Shown here piece by piece: positions 40,420 through 51,575 of a stretch of 64,000 nucleotides of DNA (positions are counted from its first letter, which is position 1; each line of letters starts with the position of its first letter). Both the position numbers and the translations under genes were made by a program. Below the pieces are notes generated by a model. It did no database searches. It saw only the letters and a list, made by a program, of their open reading frames with translations, and was not told where the DNA came from. The stretch lies in assembly GCF_021462285.1 (NCBI RefSeq), contig NZ_CP082787.1:4929995-4993994 (forward strand), in the 5' to 3' direction. Source of the stretch: Serratia entomophila. GTDB taxonomy: Bacteria > Pseudomonadota > Gammaproteobacteria > Enterobacterales > Enterobacteriaceae.

Positions 40420-42855
40420 ATGAATGCAATTGCGGTAGCAGGGCCGGTGAGCGGGCGTCAACTGCACAAGTTTGGCGGCAGCAGCCTGGCGGACGTGAAG
40501 TGTTATCTGCGTGTGGCCGGGATCATGGCCGAATATAGCCAGCCGGGCGACATGATGGTGGTGTCGGCCGCCGGCAGCACCACCAACCAATTGATCAGCT
40601 GGCTGAAGCTCAGCCAGAGCGATCGCCTCTCTGCGCATCAGGTGCAGCAAGCGCTGCGCCGTTATCACAGCGAATTGATCGGCGGCCTGTTGCCGCCGGA
40701 GAGCGCGGAGCCGCTGATCGCTCAGTTCATTCAGGATCTGGAACGCCTGGCGGTATTGCTGGACGACAAGGTTGACGACGTTTGCTACGCCGAGGTGGTG
40801 GGGCACGGCGAGATCTGGTCGGCGCGGCTGATGGCGGCGGTGCTCAATCAGTTGGACATGCAGGCGGCCTGGCTCGATGCGCGCGACTTTCTGCGTGCGG
40901 AGCGCGCCGCGCAGCCGCAGGTGGACGAGGGCCGTTCTTACCCGCTGCTGCAACAGCTGCTGGCTCAGCACCCGGGCAAGCGTCTGGTGGTGACCGGCTT
41001 TATTTCACGCAACGACGCCGGTGAAACCGTGCTGTTGGGGCGTAACGGCAGCGACTATTCCGCGACCCAAATCGGCGCATTGGCCGGTGCCGAGCGCGTG
41101 ACCATCTGGAGCGACGTGGCCGGGGTCTACAGCGCCGATCCGCGCAAGGTGAAGGACGCCTGCCTGCTGCCGCTGCTGCGGCTGGACGAGGCCAGCGAGC
41201 TGGCGCGCCTGGCGGCGCCGGTGTTGCACACCCGCACCCTGCAGCCGGTTTCCGGCAGCGATATCGATTTGCAGTTGCGCTGCAGCTACCAGCCTGAACA
41301 GGGTTCGACGCGCATCGAGCGCGTGCTGGCCTCCGGCACCGGCGCCAAGATTGTCACCAGCCACGACGACGTTTGCCTGATCGAACTGCGCGTGGCCGGC
41401 CAGCATGATTTCAAGCTGGCGCAAAAAGAGTTGGATCTGGTGCTGAAGCGCGCGCAGATCAAACCGCTGGCGGTGGGTATTCACCCGGACCGCAGCCTGG
41501 TGCAGCTGTGCTACACCTCCGAAGTGGCCGGCAGCGCGTTGCGCATCTTGCAGGATGCCGGGCTGCCGGGTGAGCTGCAGCTGCGGGAAAGCCTGGCGCT
41601 GGTGGCGCTGGTGGGGGCGGGCGTATGCAAGAACCCGCTGCACAGCCACCGCTTCTATCAGCAATTGAAAGATCAGCCGGTGGAGTTTATCTGGCAGGCG
41701 GAAGACGGCATCAGCCTGGTGGCGGTGCTGCGTCAGGGCCCGACCGCGCTGTTGATCCAGGGCCTGCACCAGAGCCTGTTCCGCGCGGAAAAACGCATTG
41801 GCCTGGTGCTGTTCGGCAAGGGCAACATCGGTTCGCGCTGGCTGGAGCTGTTTGCCCGCGAGCAAAAGAACATTTCCGCCCGCAGCGGCTTTGAGTTCAG
41901 CCTGGCGGGGGTGGTGGACAGCCGCCGCAGCCTGCTGAATTACGACGGGCTGGACGCCAGCCGCGCGCTGGCGTTCTTTGAAGAAGAGGCGCAGGAGCTG
42001 GACGAAGAGTCGCTGTTCCTGTGGATGCGCGCGCATCCGTTTGACGATCTGGTGGTGCTCGACGTTACCGCCAGCGAAAACCTGGCCGAGCAGTATCTGG
42101 ACTTCGCCAGCTACGGCTTCCATGTCATCAGCGCCAACAAGTTGGCCGGGGCCTCATGCGGCGATACCTATCGCCAAATCCGCGACGCCTTCGCCAAAAC
42201 CGGCCGCCACTGGCTGTATAACGCCACCGTCGGCGCCGGCCTGCCGGTCAACCACACGGTGCGCGATCTGCGCGACAGCGGCGACAGCATTTTGGCGATC
42301 AGCGGCATTTTCTCCGGCACGCTGTCCTGGCTGTTCCTGCAGTACGACGGCACCGTGCCTTTCACCGATTTGGTGGATCAGGCCTGGCAACAGGGGTTGA
42401 CCGAGCCGGATCCGCGGGTCGATTTGTCCGGCCAGGACGTGATGCGCAAGCTGGTGATCCTGGCGCGCGAAGCGGGCTATGACATCGAGCCTAATCAGGT
42501 ACGGGTTGAGTCTTTGGTGCCGGCGGGCTGCGAGCAAGGTTCGGTCGATCAGTTCTTCGAGAACGGCGATGCGCTAAACCAGCAGATGCAGCAACGCTTC
42601 GAGGCCGCGAGTGAAATGGGGTTGGTGCTGCGCCACGTGGCGCGTTTCGACGCCAACGGCAAGGCGCGGGTCGGCGTGGAAGCGGTGCGCCCCGAGCACC
42701 CTCTGGCTTCGTTGCTGCCGTGCGACAACGTGTTCGCTATCGAAAGCCGTTGGTATCGCGATAACCCCCTGGTCATTCGCGGGCCGGGCGCCGGCCGCGA
42801 CGTGACTGCCGGAGCGATCCAGTCGGATCTTAACCGCCTGGCGCAGCTGCTTTAA
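40420..42855 (+). CDS. metL: Bifunctional aspartokinase II / homoserine dehydrogenase II
   Basis: MetL catalyses the first and third steps of the aspartate pathway for methionine. The 811-residue fusion has an N-terminal aspartokinase domain (KFGGSSLADVKCY; GRNGSDYSAT near residue 210), degenerate ACT regions and a C-terminal homoserine dehydrogenase from about residue 460. The second half shows LVLFGKGNIGSRWLELF, NATVGAGLPV and SGIFSGTLSWLF. Two bases from metB; an intrinsic terminator follows. Confidence 0.97.
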   Translation: MNAIAVAGPVSGRQLHKFGGSSLADVKCYLRVAGIMAEYSQPGDMMVVSAAGSTTNQLISWLKLSQSDRLSAHQVQQALRRYHSELIGGLLPPESAEPLIAQFIQDLERLAVLLDDKVDDVCYAEVVGHGEIWSARLMAAVLNQLDMQAAWLDARDFLRAERAAQPQVDEGRSYPLLQQLLAQHPGKRLVVTGFISRNDAGETVLLGRNGSDYSATQIGALAGAERVTIWSDVAGVYSADPRKVKDACLLPLLRLDEASELARLAAPVLHTRTLQPVSGSDIDLQLRCSYQPEQGSTRIERVLASGTGAKIVTSHDDVCLIELRVAGQHDFKLAQKELDLVLKRAQIKPLAVGIHPDRSLVQLCYTSEVAGSALRILQDAGLPGELQLRESLALVALVGAGVCKNPLHSHRFYQQLKDQPVEFIWQAEDGISLVAVLRQGPTALLIQGLHQSLFRAEKRIGLVLFGKGNIGSRWLELFAREQKNISARSGFEFSLAGVVDSRRSLLNYDGLDASRALAFFEEEAQELDEESLFLWMRAHPFDDLVVLDVTASENLAEQYLDFASYGFHVISANKLAGASCGDTYRQIRDAFAKTGRHWLYNATVGAGLPVNHTVRDLRDSGDSILAISGIFSGTLSWLFLQYDGTVPFTDLVDQAWQQGLTEPDPRVDLSGQDVMRKLVILAREAGYDIEPNQVRVESLVPAGCEQGSVDQFFENGDALNQQMQQRFEAASEMGLVLRHVARFDANGKARVGVEAVRPEHPLASLLPCDNVFAIESRWYRDNPLVIRGPGAGRDVTAGAIQSDLNRLAQLL

Positions 42856-42862
42856 TTTTCCC

Positions 42863-42890
42863 GGGGCGCGCCTCACCGCGCCCCTTCGTT
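42863..42890 (+). terminator. Intrinsic terminator of metBL
   Basis: GGGGCGCG and CGCGCCCC pair around six bases, followed by TTCGTTTTT. Confidence 0.75.
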
Positions 42891-43015
42891 TTTCCTGCCA
42901 TAATTACCTCCAGTTGCCATCATGAAATTCTTTCTCTTAACGGGTGAGGATTAATCATCTTATTACCCTCACTTTCCTGTTGACTCTTTAGTCAACATAC
43001 GGCATTTTCTATCTA

Positions 43016-43039
43016 GACGTCTAAACGTATAGACGCTTA
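43016..43039. promoter_or_regulatory. Tandem met boxes before metF
   Basis: Three adjacent octamers AGACGTCT (8/8), AAACGTAT (6/8) and AGACGCTT (6/8) match the MetJ box. A separate 18-base inverted repeat GTTGACTctttAGTCAAC (42980-42997) lies just upstream, its left part resembling a -35 box. Confidence 0.88.
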
Positions 43040-43060
43040 TTAAAACAAGCAAAACAGTGA

Positions 43061-43978
<918 letters not shown>

Positions 43979-44000
43979 TAGGACTGACGAATAGACGACG

Positions 44001-44030
44001 AGGGCGCTGTGTTACCACAGCGCCCTTTTT
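44001..44030 (+). terminator. Intrinsic terminator of metF
   Basis: AGGGCGCTGTG and CACAGCGCCCT form a perfect 11-base stem with TTAC loop, followed by TTTTT. Confidence 0.9.
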
Positions 44031-44041
44031 GTTTGAAAAGC

Positions 44042-44067
44042 AACGGCCCCGGTGAACGGGAGCCGTA
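44042..44067 (-). terminator. Probable terminator of ppc
   Basis: On the minus strand ACGGC/GCCGT and CCCG/CGGG pair with a one-base bulge and a 5-base loop, followed by a weak TTGCTTTTC. About 10 bases after the ppc stop. Confidence 0.5.
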
Positions 44068-44076
44068 TTGCGCGGC

Positions 44077-46713
44077 CTAGCCGGTGTTGCGCATCCCGGC
44101 GGCGACGCCGGCGATGGTGACCATCAGCGCCTGCTCGACGCGGGCGTCCGGGTGTTCCTGCTGGCGTGAGCGGTGCAACAGCTCCGCCTGCAGCACGTTC
44201 AGCGGGTCGGTGTAGACGTTGCGCAGTGCGATGGATTCGGCGATCCACGGCAGATCTTCCATCAGGTGCGCGTCGTTGGCGATGGTCAGCACCACCTTGA
44301 TGTCGCTTTCCAGCTGATCGCGCAGCTGCTGGCCCAATGGCCACAGCGATTGGTCGACCAGGCGCTGATCGTAGTATTCCGCCAGCCACAGGTCGGCTTT
44401 GGCGAACACCATTTCCAGCATGGCGATGCGGGTGGAGAAGAATGGCCAGTCGCGGCACATCGCCTCCAGTTCCGGCTGCTTGCCGGCTTTTACCGCTTCC
44501 TGCAGGCCTGCGCCGGCACCGAGCCAGGCCGGCAGCATCAGGCGGTTCTGGGTCCAGGCGAAGATCCAGGGAATGGCGCGCAGGCTTTCTACGCCGCCGT
44601 TCGGTTTGCGCTTGGCCGGGCGCGAGCCCAGAGGCAGTTTACCCAGCTCCAGTTCCGGCGTGGCGGCGCGGAAGTAAGGCACGAAGTCCGGGTTCTCACG
44701 CACGTAGCCGCGATACATCTGGCAGGAGGTGTCCGACAGTTCGTCCATCAGCGTGCGCCACTCTTTCTTCGGTTCCGGCGGCGGCAGCAGGTTGGCTTCC
44801 AGGATGGCGCCGGTATACAGCGCCAGGCTGCTGATGGTGACCTCCGGCAGGCCGAACTTGAAGCGGATCATCTCGCCCTGTTCGGTGACGCGCAGGCCGC
44901 CTTTCAGGCTGCCCGGCGGCTGCGACAGCAGCGCCGCATGTGCAGGCGCGCCGCCGCGGCCGATGGAGCCGCCGCGGCCGTGGAACAGCGTCAGCGCCAC
45001 GCCGGCTTTCTCGCAGGTTTTGATCAGCGCGTCCTGTGCGCGGTACTGCGCCCAGGATGCCGCCATCACGCCGGCGTCTTTCGCCGAGTCGGAATAGCCG
45101 ATCATCACCATTTGTTTGCCCTGAATGAAACCGCGGTACCAGTCGATGCTCAGCAATTGGGTCATCACATCGTCGGCGTTGTTCAGGTCGTCGAGGGTTT
45201 CGAACAGCGGGGCGACCGGCAGCGCGAACGGGCAACCGGCCTCTTTCAACAGCAGATGCACCGCCAGCACGTCGGAAGGCGTACGCGCCATCGAGATCAC
45301 GTAGGCGGCGATCGAGCCCTGCGGCGCTTCGGCGATCACCCGGCAGGTTTCCAGCACTTCCTGGGTGTCGGCGCTCGGTTCCCATTTCAGCGGCACCAGC
45401 GGGCGTTTGGAGTTCAGTTCGCGGATCAGGAACGCCTGTTTATCGGCTTCCGACCAGCTTTCGTAATCGCCCAGCCCCAGATAGCGGGTGAGCTCGGCGA
45501 TGGCTTCGGTATGGCGGGTGCTTTCCTGGCGCACGTCGATGCGCACCAGCGGCACGCCGAAGCAGCGTACGCGGCGCAGGGTATCCAGCAGCTGACCGTT
45601 GGCGATGATGCTCATGCCGCAGGCCTGCAGCGACTGATAGCAGGCGAACAGCGGTTCCCACAGCTGCTCGTTGTTCACCAGCAGGTCGTGCGGTTTCAAT
45701 ACGCGCTCGCCCTTCAGGCGGCCTTCCAGATAGGCCTGCGTGTTGATCAACTGGCTGCGCAGCTGCTTCATGATTTCGCGGTACGGTTCCTGCACGTCGT
45801 CGCCGCCGGCAAGGGCGCGCAGCTCCGGCGTGCATTCGGTCATCGACAGTTCAGACACCAGCACCTGGATATCGCGGGTGAACAGATCGCAGGCCTTCCA
45901 GCGGCTGAGCAACAGCACGTGGCGGGTGATCTCGGCGGTCACGTTCGGGTTGCCGTCGCGGTCGCCGCCCATCCAGGAGGTGAAGCGCACCGGCACGGCT
46001 TCCACCGGCAGGCTGTAGTCGATGGAGTTTTCCAACTGCTCGTTGAATTCACGCAGGAAGGCCGGCACGCCTTCCCACAGGCTGTTTTCCACCACCGCGA
46101 AGCCCCACTTGGCTTCGTCGACAGGCGAAGGGCGGTGCTTGCGGATTTCGTCGGTGTGCCAGGATTGGGCCACCAGCTGACGCAGACGGCGCATGATTTT
46201 GTTGCGTTCGTAGTCGGCCAGGTCGTTATGGTCGAGCTGGCTCAGGCAGGTGTTGACCTCCACCAGCTTGTGGATCAGGGTGCGGCGGGTGATTTCGGTC
46301 GGGTGCGCGGTCAGCACCAGCTCGATGGAAAGCTGGGACACGGCGTTTTGCAGCTCTTTGGTGCTGAGTTTCTTGTCTTTCAGCCGGGTAAACAGCTGCG
46401 CCAGCGCTTCCGGGTTGCTGGCGGCTTCGCCATTGGGGGAGATGCTGTGGTACTGCTCGGCGACGTTGGTCAGGTTAAGGAACTGGCTAAAGGCGCGCGC
46501 CACCGGCAGCAGCTCGTCGTTGGACAGGTTCTGCAGGGTGGTGAGCAGTTCCTGGCGGTGCGCTTCGTTGCCGGCGCGTGAAGATTTGGAAAGCTTACGG
46601 ATAGTTTCAACGCGGTCGAGAATATGCTCACCCAGCGCTTCTTTGATGGTATCGCCGAGCAATTTGCCGAGCATACTGACATTACTTCGCATTGCCGAAT
46701 ATTGTTCGTTCAT
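44077..46713 (-). CDS. ppc: Phosphoenolpyruvate carboxylase
   Basis: Ppc adds bicarbonate to phosphoenolpyruvate, replenishing oxaloacetate. The 878-residue protein carries the catalytic [14 protein letters not shown] near residue 135, [30 protein letters not shown], the glycine-rich [14 protein letters not shown] and the C-terminal MRNTG. ATG 46713 preceded by GGGG matches E. coli [13 protein letters not shown]; the frame is open 17 codons upstream. Follows argE; E. coli katG and the gldA-frw cluster, which separate metF from ppc there, are absent. Confidence 0.98.
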   Translation of the reverse strand: MNEQYSAMRSNVSMLGKLLGDTIKEALGEHILDRVETIRKLSKSSRAGNEAHRQELLTTLQNLSNDELLPVARAFSQFLNLTNVAEQYHSISPNGEAASNPEALAQLFTRLKDKKLSTKELQNAVSQLSIELVLTAHPTEITRRTLIHKLVEVNTCLSQLDHNDLADYERNKIMRRLRQLVAQSWHTDEIRKHRPSPVDEAKWGFAVVENSLWEGVPAFLREFNEQLENSIDYSLPVEAVPVRFTSWMGGDRDGNPNVTAEITRHVLLLSRWKACDLFTRDIQVLVSELSMTECTPELRALAGGDDVQEPYREIMKQLRSQLINTQAYLEGRLKGERVLKPHDLLVNNEQLWEPLFACYQSLQACGMSIIANGQLLDTLRRVRCFGVPLVRIDVRQESTRHTEAIAELTRYLGLGDYESWSEADKQAFLIRELNSKRPLVPLKWEPSADTQEVLETCRVIAEAPQGSIAAYVISMARTPSDVLAVHLLLKEAGCPFALPVAPLFETLDDLNNADDVMTQLLSIDWYRGFIQGKQMVMIGYSDSAKDAGVMAASWAQYRAQDALIKTCEKAGVALTLFHGRGGSIGRGGAPAHAALLSQPPGSLKGGLRVTEQGEMIRFKFGLPEVTISSLALYTGAILEANLLPPPEPKKEWRTLMDELSDTSCQMYRGYVRENPDFVPYFRAATPELELGKLPLGSRPAKRKPNGGVESLRAIPWIFAWTQNRLMLPAWLGAGAGLQEAVKAGKQPELEAMCRDWPFFSTRIAMLEMVFAKADLWLAEYYDQRLVDQSLWPLGQQLRDQLESDIKVVLTIANDAHLMEDLPWIAESIALRNVYTDPLNVLQAELLHRSRQQEHPDARVEQALMVTIAGVAAGMRNTG

Positions 46714-46934
46714 ATAACCCCTGACCCAGTTCTGTATGATTTTTATCTTGTAAGTAAATTTCACGCGTCAGGCGCAGACCGCCTGTTTCATTACGCCGTT
46801 TTCCTGTCCAATCGTCAATTGACACTATTTTTAGCAAAAAAACATCAAAATCGGCGCATTCTCTGAAATTTAATTACTGCGCGCCGGTTATCAGTCTGGC
46901 TTATTTCAGCCTTTTTATACTTATTCAGAGGTAG

Positions 46935-46957
46935 GGGGAATCATACGATGATTCCCC
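46935..46957 (-). terminator. Perfect hairpin after argE without a T-run
   Basis: GGGGAATCAT and ATGATTCCCC form a 10-base stem with a 3-base loop, 16 bases past the argE stop. No T-tract on either strand, so it may stabilise the 3' end or aid Rho-dependent arrest rather than terminate alone. Confidence 0.5.
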
Positions 46958-46972
46958 TGATTACTGTAAGGG

Positions 46973-48124
46973 TTACTGCTGGCAAAAATGATCGACCAGT
47001 TGCCCCAGCAGTTTGCGGGTCGGCTCGATAAACGCCGTATCTATGTATTCGTCCGGCTGATGCGCCTGGTTGATTGAACCCGGGCCCAGCACCAGCGTCG
47101 GGCACACCTGTTGAACAAACGGCGCCTCGGTGCAGTAGTTGACTACCTGGGTGCGGGTGCCCAACAGTTCCTCAATCACCGCCACCATACGGTGATCGGT
47201 CGGGCACTCGTAGCCCGGCACCGAAGCGTGCAGCTCCTCGATGGTCAGACGGCCCGGCCAACGCTGGCTTACCGGCTCCAGCGCCTGGTGCACCAGCTCG
47301 TTGATGTTGTCGAGCGTCATGCCGGGCAGCGGGCGGATATCCAGGTGCAGCTCACAGCAGGCGCAGATGCGGTTGGCCGCGTCGCCGCCGTTGATATGGC
47401 CGAAGTTCATGGTCGGGTAAGGCACGGCGAACGCCGGGTTGTTGTAGCGTTCCTGCAGCGTTTTGCGCAGCTCAATCAATTGGCCGATGGATTCATGCAT
47501 CAGATCGATGGCGTTGACGCCGCGTGCCGGATCGCTGGAGTGGCCGGACTGGCCGACGATGCGAATGGCGTTGGCGATATGGCCCTTGTGGGCGCGCACC
47601 GGCTGCAGCGAGGTTGGCTCGCCGATGATGGCGAAGTCTGGGCGAATGGCGGTAGAGGCGGCGAAATAACGCGCGCCGGCCATCGTCGTTTCTTCATCTG
47701 CGGTTGCCAGAATGTACAGCGGCTTGGTCAGCTTGCCGGCGTCGATGTCGCGCACCGCGTCCAGAATAAAGGCGAAGAAGCCTTTCATGTCGGCGGTGCC
47801 CAGACCGTACAGCTTGTTGTCGTGTTCGGTCAGGGTAAAGGGATCGCGCGTCCAGCGGCCGTCGTCGTAGGGCACGGTATCGGTGTGGCCCGCCAACAGC
47901 AGGCCGCCGCTGCCTTCGCCAATGCTGGCCAGCAGGTTGAATTTGTTGCGGGTGTCCGGCACCGGCTGAACGTCGACGCGAAAGCCCAGATCGGCAAACC
48001 AGCCCGCCAGCAAGTTGATTAATGCTTCATTACTCTGATCGAGGGCGCCGTCGGTGGCGCTGATCGACGGAGTGGCGATCAACGCCCGGTACAGCTCAAT
48101 AAATGGAGGTAATTTCATCTTCAC
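46973..48124 (-). CDS. argE: Acetylornithine deacetylase
   Basis: ArgE hydrolyses N2-acetylornithine to ornithine with zinc or cobalt. The 383-residue M20-family protein has metal ligands in [16 protein letters not shown] and [13 protein letters not shown], acidic [12 protein letters not shown] and C-terminal [12 protein letters not shown]. The start is GTG at 48124 (Met-Lys-Met-Lys-Leu), which fits the E. coli length; an ATG two codons later is possible. Divergent from argCBGH with ARG boxes between. Confidence 0.97.
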   Translation of the reverse strand: MKMKLPPFIELYRALIATPSISATDGALDQSNEALINLLAGWFADLGFRVDVQPVPDTRNKFNLLASIGEGSGGLLLAGHTDTVPYDDGRWTRDPFTLTEHDNKLYGLGTADMKGFFAFILDAVRDIDAGKLTKPLYILATADEETTMAGARYFAASTAIRPDFAIIGEPTSLQPVRAHKGHIANAIRIVGQSGHSSDPARGVNAIDLMHESIGQLIELRKTLQERYNNPAFAVPYPTMNFGHINGGDAANRICACCELHLDIRPLPGMTLDNINELVHQALEPVSQRWPGRLTIEELHASVPGYECPTDHRMVAVIEELLGTRTQVVNYCTEAPFVQQVCPTLVLGPGSINQAHQPDEYIDTAFIEPTRKLLGQLVDHFCQQ

Positions 48125-48149
48125 TGTTGACAGCCTTTGGTTAGGGTAG

Positions 48150-48188
48150 TATCAATATTCATGCATTTATTTTGAATAAAAATACAGT
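48150..48188. promoter_or_regulatory. Pair of ARG boxes (ArgR operator) between argE and argC
   Basis: Two 18-base sites, TATCAATATTCATGCATT and TTTGAATAAAAATACAGT, separated by 3 bases. This is the usual ArgR arrangement and both resemble WNTGAATWWWWATTCANW; the second is the better. They lie in the bipolar argE/argC control region. Confidence 0.82.
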
Positions 48189-48333
48189 AAGCTGGAGCGT
48201 AAGGGAACCCGATACCCGGATGTTTATAAAAACATCAACGCTCGACCTGGTGGGTGAACGGCGAAACAACGCTGGCGAGCCCTGTTACCTGAGTCGAATA
48301 CGACTATACGCAGTCAAGAAGGTGAACGGCCAC

Positions 48334-49338
48334 ATGTTGAATACGCTGATTGTTGGTGCCAGCGGTTACGCCGGAGCGGAGCTCACGGCCTACCTTAATC
48401 GCCACCCACACATGAACATAACCGCTTTAGCGGTTTCAGCGCAAAGTGCAGATGCAGGAAAATTGCTTTCCGATCTGCATCCCCAGTTGAAAGGCATCGT
48501 CGATCTGCCGCTGCAGCCGCTGGTGGACGTTGCCGAAGCGGCCAAAGGCATCGACGTGGTATTTCTCGCTACCGCCCATGAAGTCAGCCACGACATCGCG
48601 CCGGCGTTCCTGGCGGCGGGCTGTGTGGTGTTCGACCTCTCCGGCGCCTTTCGCGTGCAGGACGCCGGTTTCTACAGCCAGTATTACGGCTTCGAACACC
48701 AGCATGGCGATCTGCTGGCGCAGGCGGTGTACGGCCTGGCGGAATGGCAGAGTGAGCAGATCAAACAGGCGCAGCTGATCGCCGTACCGGGCTGCTACCC
48801 GACGGCGGCGCAGCTGGCGCTGAGGCCGCTGATTGAAAAACAGCTGCTGAACCTCGATCAGTGGCCGGTGATCAACGCCACCAGCGGCGTCAGCGGCGCC
48901 GGGCGCAAGGCCAGCGTCACCACCAGCTTCTGTGAGGTGAGCCTGCAGCCGTACGGCATCTTCAACCACCGTCACCACCCGGAAATTGTGGCGCATCTGG
49001 GCGTGCCGGTCATCTTTACGCCACATTTGGGTAACTTCCCGCGTGGTATTCTCGAAACCATTACCTGCCGCCTGAAGGCCGGCGTGACCGCGCAAGACGT
49101 GGCCGCCGCCTATCACGCCGCTTATGACGACAAACCGCTGGTGCGCCTGTACGACCAGGGGGTACCGGCGCTGAAAGCGGTGGTGGGTTTGCCGTTCTGC
49201 GACATCGGTTTTGCGGTGCAGGGCGAGCATCTGATCGCTGTAGCGGCGGAAGACAACCTGCTGAAAGGCGCGGCCGCGCAGGCGGTGCAATGCCTGAATA
49301 TTCGTTTCGGGTTCCCGGAAACCCAGTCACTACTTTAA
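48334..49338 (+). CDS. argC: N-acetyl-gamma-glutamyl-phosphate reductase
   Basis: ArgC reduces N-acetylglutamyl phosphate to the semialdehyde with NADPH. The 334-residue length equals E. coli. Motifs: [13 protein letters not shown] (NADP site), catalytic Cys154 in [34 protein letters not shown] and [11 protein letters not shown]. The frame is open 54 codons upstream across the ARG boxes, but ATG 48334 matches E. coli. First gene of argCBGH. Confidence 0.97.
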   Translation: MLNTLIVGASGYAGAELTAYLNRHPHMNITALAVSAQSADAGKLLSDLHPQLKGIVDLPLQPLVDVAEAAKGIDVVFLATAHEVSHDIAPAFLAAGCVVFDLSGAFRVQDAGFYSQYYGFEHQHGDLLAQAVYGLAEWQSEQIKQAQLIAVPGCYPTAAQLALRPLIEKQLLNLDQWPVINATSGVSGAGRKASVTTSFCEVSLQPYGIFNHRHHPEIVAHLGVPVIFTPHLGNFPRGILETITCRLKAGVTAQDVAAAYHAAYDDKPLVRLYDQGVPALKAVVGLPFCDIGFAVQGEHLIAVAAEDNLLKGAAAQAVQCLNIRFGFPETQSLL

Positions 49339-49358
49339 ACCAGCGTGAGTAAACAGCG

Positions 49359-50132
49359 ATGAACCCGTTAATTATCAAGTTAGGTGGCGTGTTATTAGAC
49401 AGTGAAGAAGCGCTGGAGCGCCTGTTTACCGCGCTGGTCAGCTACCGTCAGCAGCATCAGCGCCCGCTGATCATCGTGCACGGCGGCGGTTGCGTGGTGG
49501 ATGAGCTGATGAAGCAGCTTTCTCTGCCGGTGGTGAAGAAGAACGGCTTGCGGGTAACCCCGGCCGATCAGATCGACATCATTACCGGCGCGCTGGCGGG
49601 CACCGCCAACAAAACGCTGCTGGCGTGGGCGATCAAGCACCAGATTAACGCGGTCGGCCTGAGCCTGGCGGACGGCGGCAGCGTATCCGTAACTCAACTC
49701 GATCCGGCGTTGGGCCACGTGGGCAACGCGCAGCCGGGGTCGCCGGCGCTGGTCAATACCCTGCTGGGCGCCGGCTATTTGCCGGTTGTCAGCTCCATCG
49801 GCATCACCGCCGAAGGGCAGCTCATGAATGTAAACGCCGATCAGGCGGCGACGGCGCTGGCCGCTACCCTGGGTGCGGATTTGATCCTGCTGTCGGACGT
49901 CAGCGGCATCCTCGACGGCAAAGGCCAGCGCATCGCGGAAATGACGGCGCAAAAAGCGGAGCAACTGATTGCTCAGGGCATCATTACCGATGGTATGGTA
50001 GTGAAGGTGAATGCGGCGCTTGATGCCGCCCGTACCCTCGGCCGCCCGGTGGATATCGCCAGCTGGCGCCATGCCGATCAGCTTCCTGCTTTGTTTAACG
50101 GCGTGTCGATTGGCACCCGGATCCTCGCTTAA
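49359..50132 (+). CDS. argB: Acetylglutamate kinase
   Basis: ArgB phosphorylates N-acetylglutamate. The 257-residue amino-acid-kinase protein has Lys8 in [38 protein letters not shown] and the ATP-site [16 protein letters not shown]. It lacks the N-terminal helix typical of arginine-inhibited hexameric forms, as in E. coli. 20 bases after argC and 25 bases before argG. Confidence 0.97.
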   Translation: MNPLIIKLGGVLLDSEEALERLFTALVSYRQQHQRPLIIVHGGGCVVDELMKQLSLPVVKKNGLRVTPADQIDIITGALAGTANKTLLAWAIKHQINAVGLSLADGGSVSVTQLDPALGHVGNAQPGSPALVNTLLGAGYLPVVSSIGITAEGQLMNVNADQAATALAATLGADLILLSDVSGILDGKGQRIAEMTAQKAEQLIAQGIITDGMVVKVNAALDAARTLGRPVDIASWRHADQLPALFNGVSIGTRILA

Positions 50133-50157
50133 ATATAGAATTAACAAGGAATAGATC

Positions 50158-51378
50158 ATGCAAAACCAAGGCATCAAAAAAATCGTTCTGGCGTACTCCG
50201 GTGGCCTGGATACTTCGGCCATCATTCCATGGCTGAAAGAAAACTACGGCGGCTGCGAAGTGGTGGCGTTCGTCGCGGACATCGGCCAGGAGCGCAGCGA
50301 TCTGGAAGGCGTGGAGCAAAAAGCCCTGCAATCCGGTGCCTCTGAGTGCCACGTGGTTGATCTGCGTGAAGAATTTATCCGCGATTATGTTTACCCGGTG
50401 CTGCAGACCGGCGCACTGTACGAGGGCAGCTACCTGCTGGGTACCTCGATGGCGCGCCCAATCATCGCCAAGGCGCAGGTTGAGCTGGCGCTGAAGGTCG
50501 GCGCCGACGCGCTGTGCCACGGCGCGACCGGCAAGGGCAACGATCAGGTGCGTTTCGAAACCACCTATACTGCCCTGGCGCCGCAGCTGAAGGTGGTGGC
50601 GCCTTGGCGTGAGTGGAACCTGCGTTCCCGTGAAGCGCTGCTGGATTACCTGAAAGAGCGCAATATCCCGACCACCGCGTCGCTGGAAAAAATCTACAGC
50701 CGTGACGAGAACGCCTGGCACATTTCTACCGAAGGCGGCGTGCTGGAAAGCCCGTGGAACGCCCCGAACAAAGATTGCTGGGTCTGGACCGTCGATCCGC
50801 AGGAAGCGCCGGATCAACCGGAGCAGGTGACCATCACCGTGGAAAAAGGCCGCGTGGTGGCGGTGAACGGCGAGTCGCTGTCGCCGTACAAATGTCTGGA
50901 AACCCTGAACGTGCTGGGCGCCAAACATGGCGTGGGCCGCATCGACATCGTGGAAAACCGGCTGGTGGGCATCAAATCCCGCGGCTGCTACGAAACCCCG
51001 GGCGGCACCATCATGGTAGCGGCGCTGCGCGGCGTTGAACAGCTGGTGCTGGACCGCGACAGCTTCAAATGGCGCGAGCAGCTGGGCCTGGAAATGTCTT
51101 ACGTGGTGTATGACGGCCGCTGGTTCGCTCCGCTGCGTCGTTCACTGCAGGCTTCCGCCGAGGCGCTGGCCGAAGAGGTGAACGGCGAAGTGGTGCTGCA
51201 GCTGTACAAGGGCCAGGTAACGGCGATCCAGAAAAAATCCGCCAATAGCCTGTACTCCGAAGAGTTCGCCACCTTCGGCGAAGACGAAGTTTACGATCAC
51301 AGCCACGCGGGCGGCTTTATCCGTCTGTTCTCGCTGTCTTCGCGCATCCGCGCGTTGAACGAGAAAAAGAACAAGTAA
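50158..51378 (+). CDS. argG: Argininosuccinate synthase
   Basis: ArgG joins citrulline and aspartate with ATP. The 406-residue protein has the N-type ATP pyrophosphatase loop [12 protein letters not shown] (residues 11-22), [28 protein letters not shown] and [11 protein letters not shown]. It is the roughly 400-residue type, shorter than E. coli ArgG (about 447), and sits inside the arg cluster, whereas E. coli argG is elsewhere. This suggests a lineage different from the E. coli copy. A hairpin and a palindromic repeat separate it from argH. Confidence 0.95.
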   Translation: MQNQGIKKIVLAYSGGLDTSAIIPWLKENYGGCEVVAFVADIGQERSDLEGVEQKALQSGASECHVVDLREEFIRDYVYPVLQTGALYEGSYLLGTSMARPIIAKAQVELALKVGADALCHGATGKGNDQVRFETTYTALAPQLKVVAPWREWNLRSREALLDYLKERNIPTTASLEKIYSRDENAWHISTEGGVLESPWNAPNKDCWVWTVDPQEAPDQPEQVTITVEKGRVVAVNGESLSPYKCLETLNVLGAKHGVGRIDIVENRLVGIKSRGCYETPGGTIMVAALRGVEQLVLDRDSFKWREQLGLEMSYVVYDGRWFAPLRRSLQASAEALAEEVNGEVVLQLYKGQVTAIQKKSANSLYSEEFATFGEDEVYDHSHAGGFIRLFSLSSRIRALNEKKNK

Positions 51379-51405
51379 TTTCATTATTCGGCGTGACTTA
51401 TTAAG

Positions 51406-51427
51406 GGCGCAGCATGCTGCGCCTTTT
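51406..51427 (+). terminator. Intrinsic terminator-like hairpin between argG and argH
   Basis: Perfect palindrome GGCGCAGCATGCTGCGCC followed by TTTT, 27 bases after the argG stop and inside the otherwise continuous arg cluster. Could attenuate argH expression. Confidence 0.65.
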
Positions 51428-51440
51428 CGTATAAAATTCA

Positions 51441-51562
51441 TACCCTAAATAATTCGAGTTGCAGGAAGGCGGCAAGAGCGAGAGTCCCGATGAGCTTACA
51501 TCGGTAAGTGATTCGGGTGAGCGCTCGCAGCAACACACCTGCGGCTCGAAGTATGACGGGTA
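51441..51562. repeat. 122-base palindromic intergenic repeat (MITE-like) between argG and argH
   Basis: The ends are imperfect inverted repeats: TACCCTAAATAATTCGAG at the left and, read from the right end inward, TACCCGTCATACTTCGAG, each followed by a GCAGG. Further paired segments (GAGCG/CGCTC, CCCGA/TCGGG and CTTAC/GTAAG around ATCG at the centre) let the whole element fold as one long hairpin. I recall near-identical intergenic elements in Serratia, Yersinia and Photorhabdus; copy number cannot be checked here. It ends 14 bases before the argH ATG. Confidence 0.75.
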
Positions 51563-51575
51563 CAGGAGTAAAGGT

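Noticed and set aside
44173..46581. Very long open frame antisense to ppc (about 800 codons)
   Set aside because: It mirrors the codon-position GC bias of ppc, has a His/Gln/Arg-rich composition and no recognisable domain; typical shadow of a GC-rich gene.
48172..48333. Upstream extension of argC by 54 codons
   Set aside because: It runs over the ARG boxes and leader; the ATG at 48334 reproduces the E. coli start.
51459..51575. Upstream extension of argH by 39 codons
   Set aside because: The extension is the palindromic repeat read through; the ATG at 51576 has its own ribosome-binding site and matches known ArgH.
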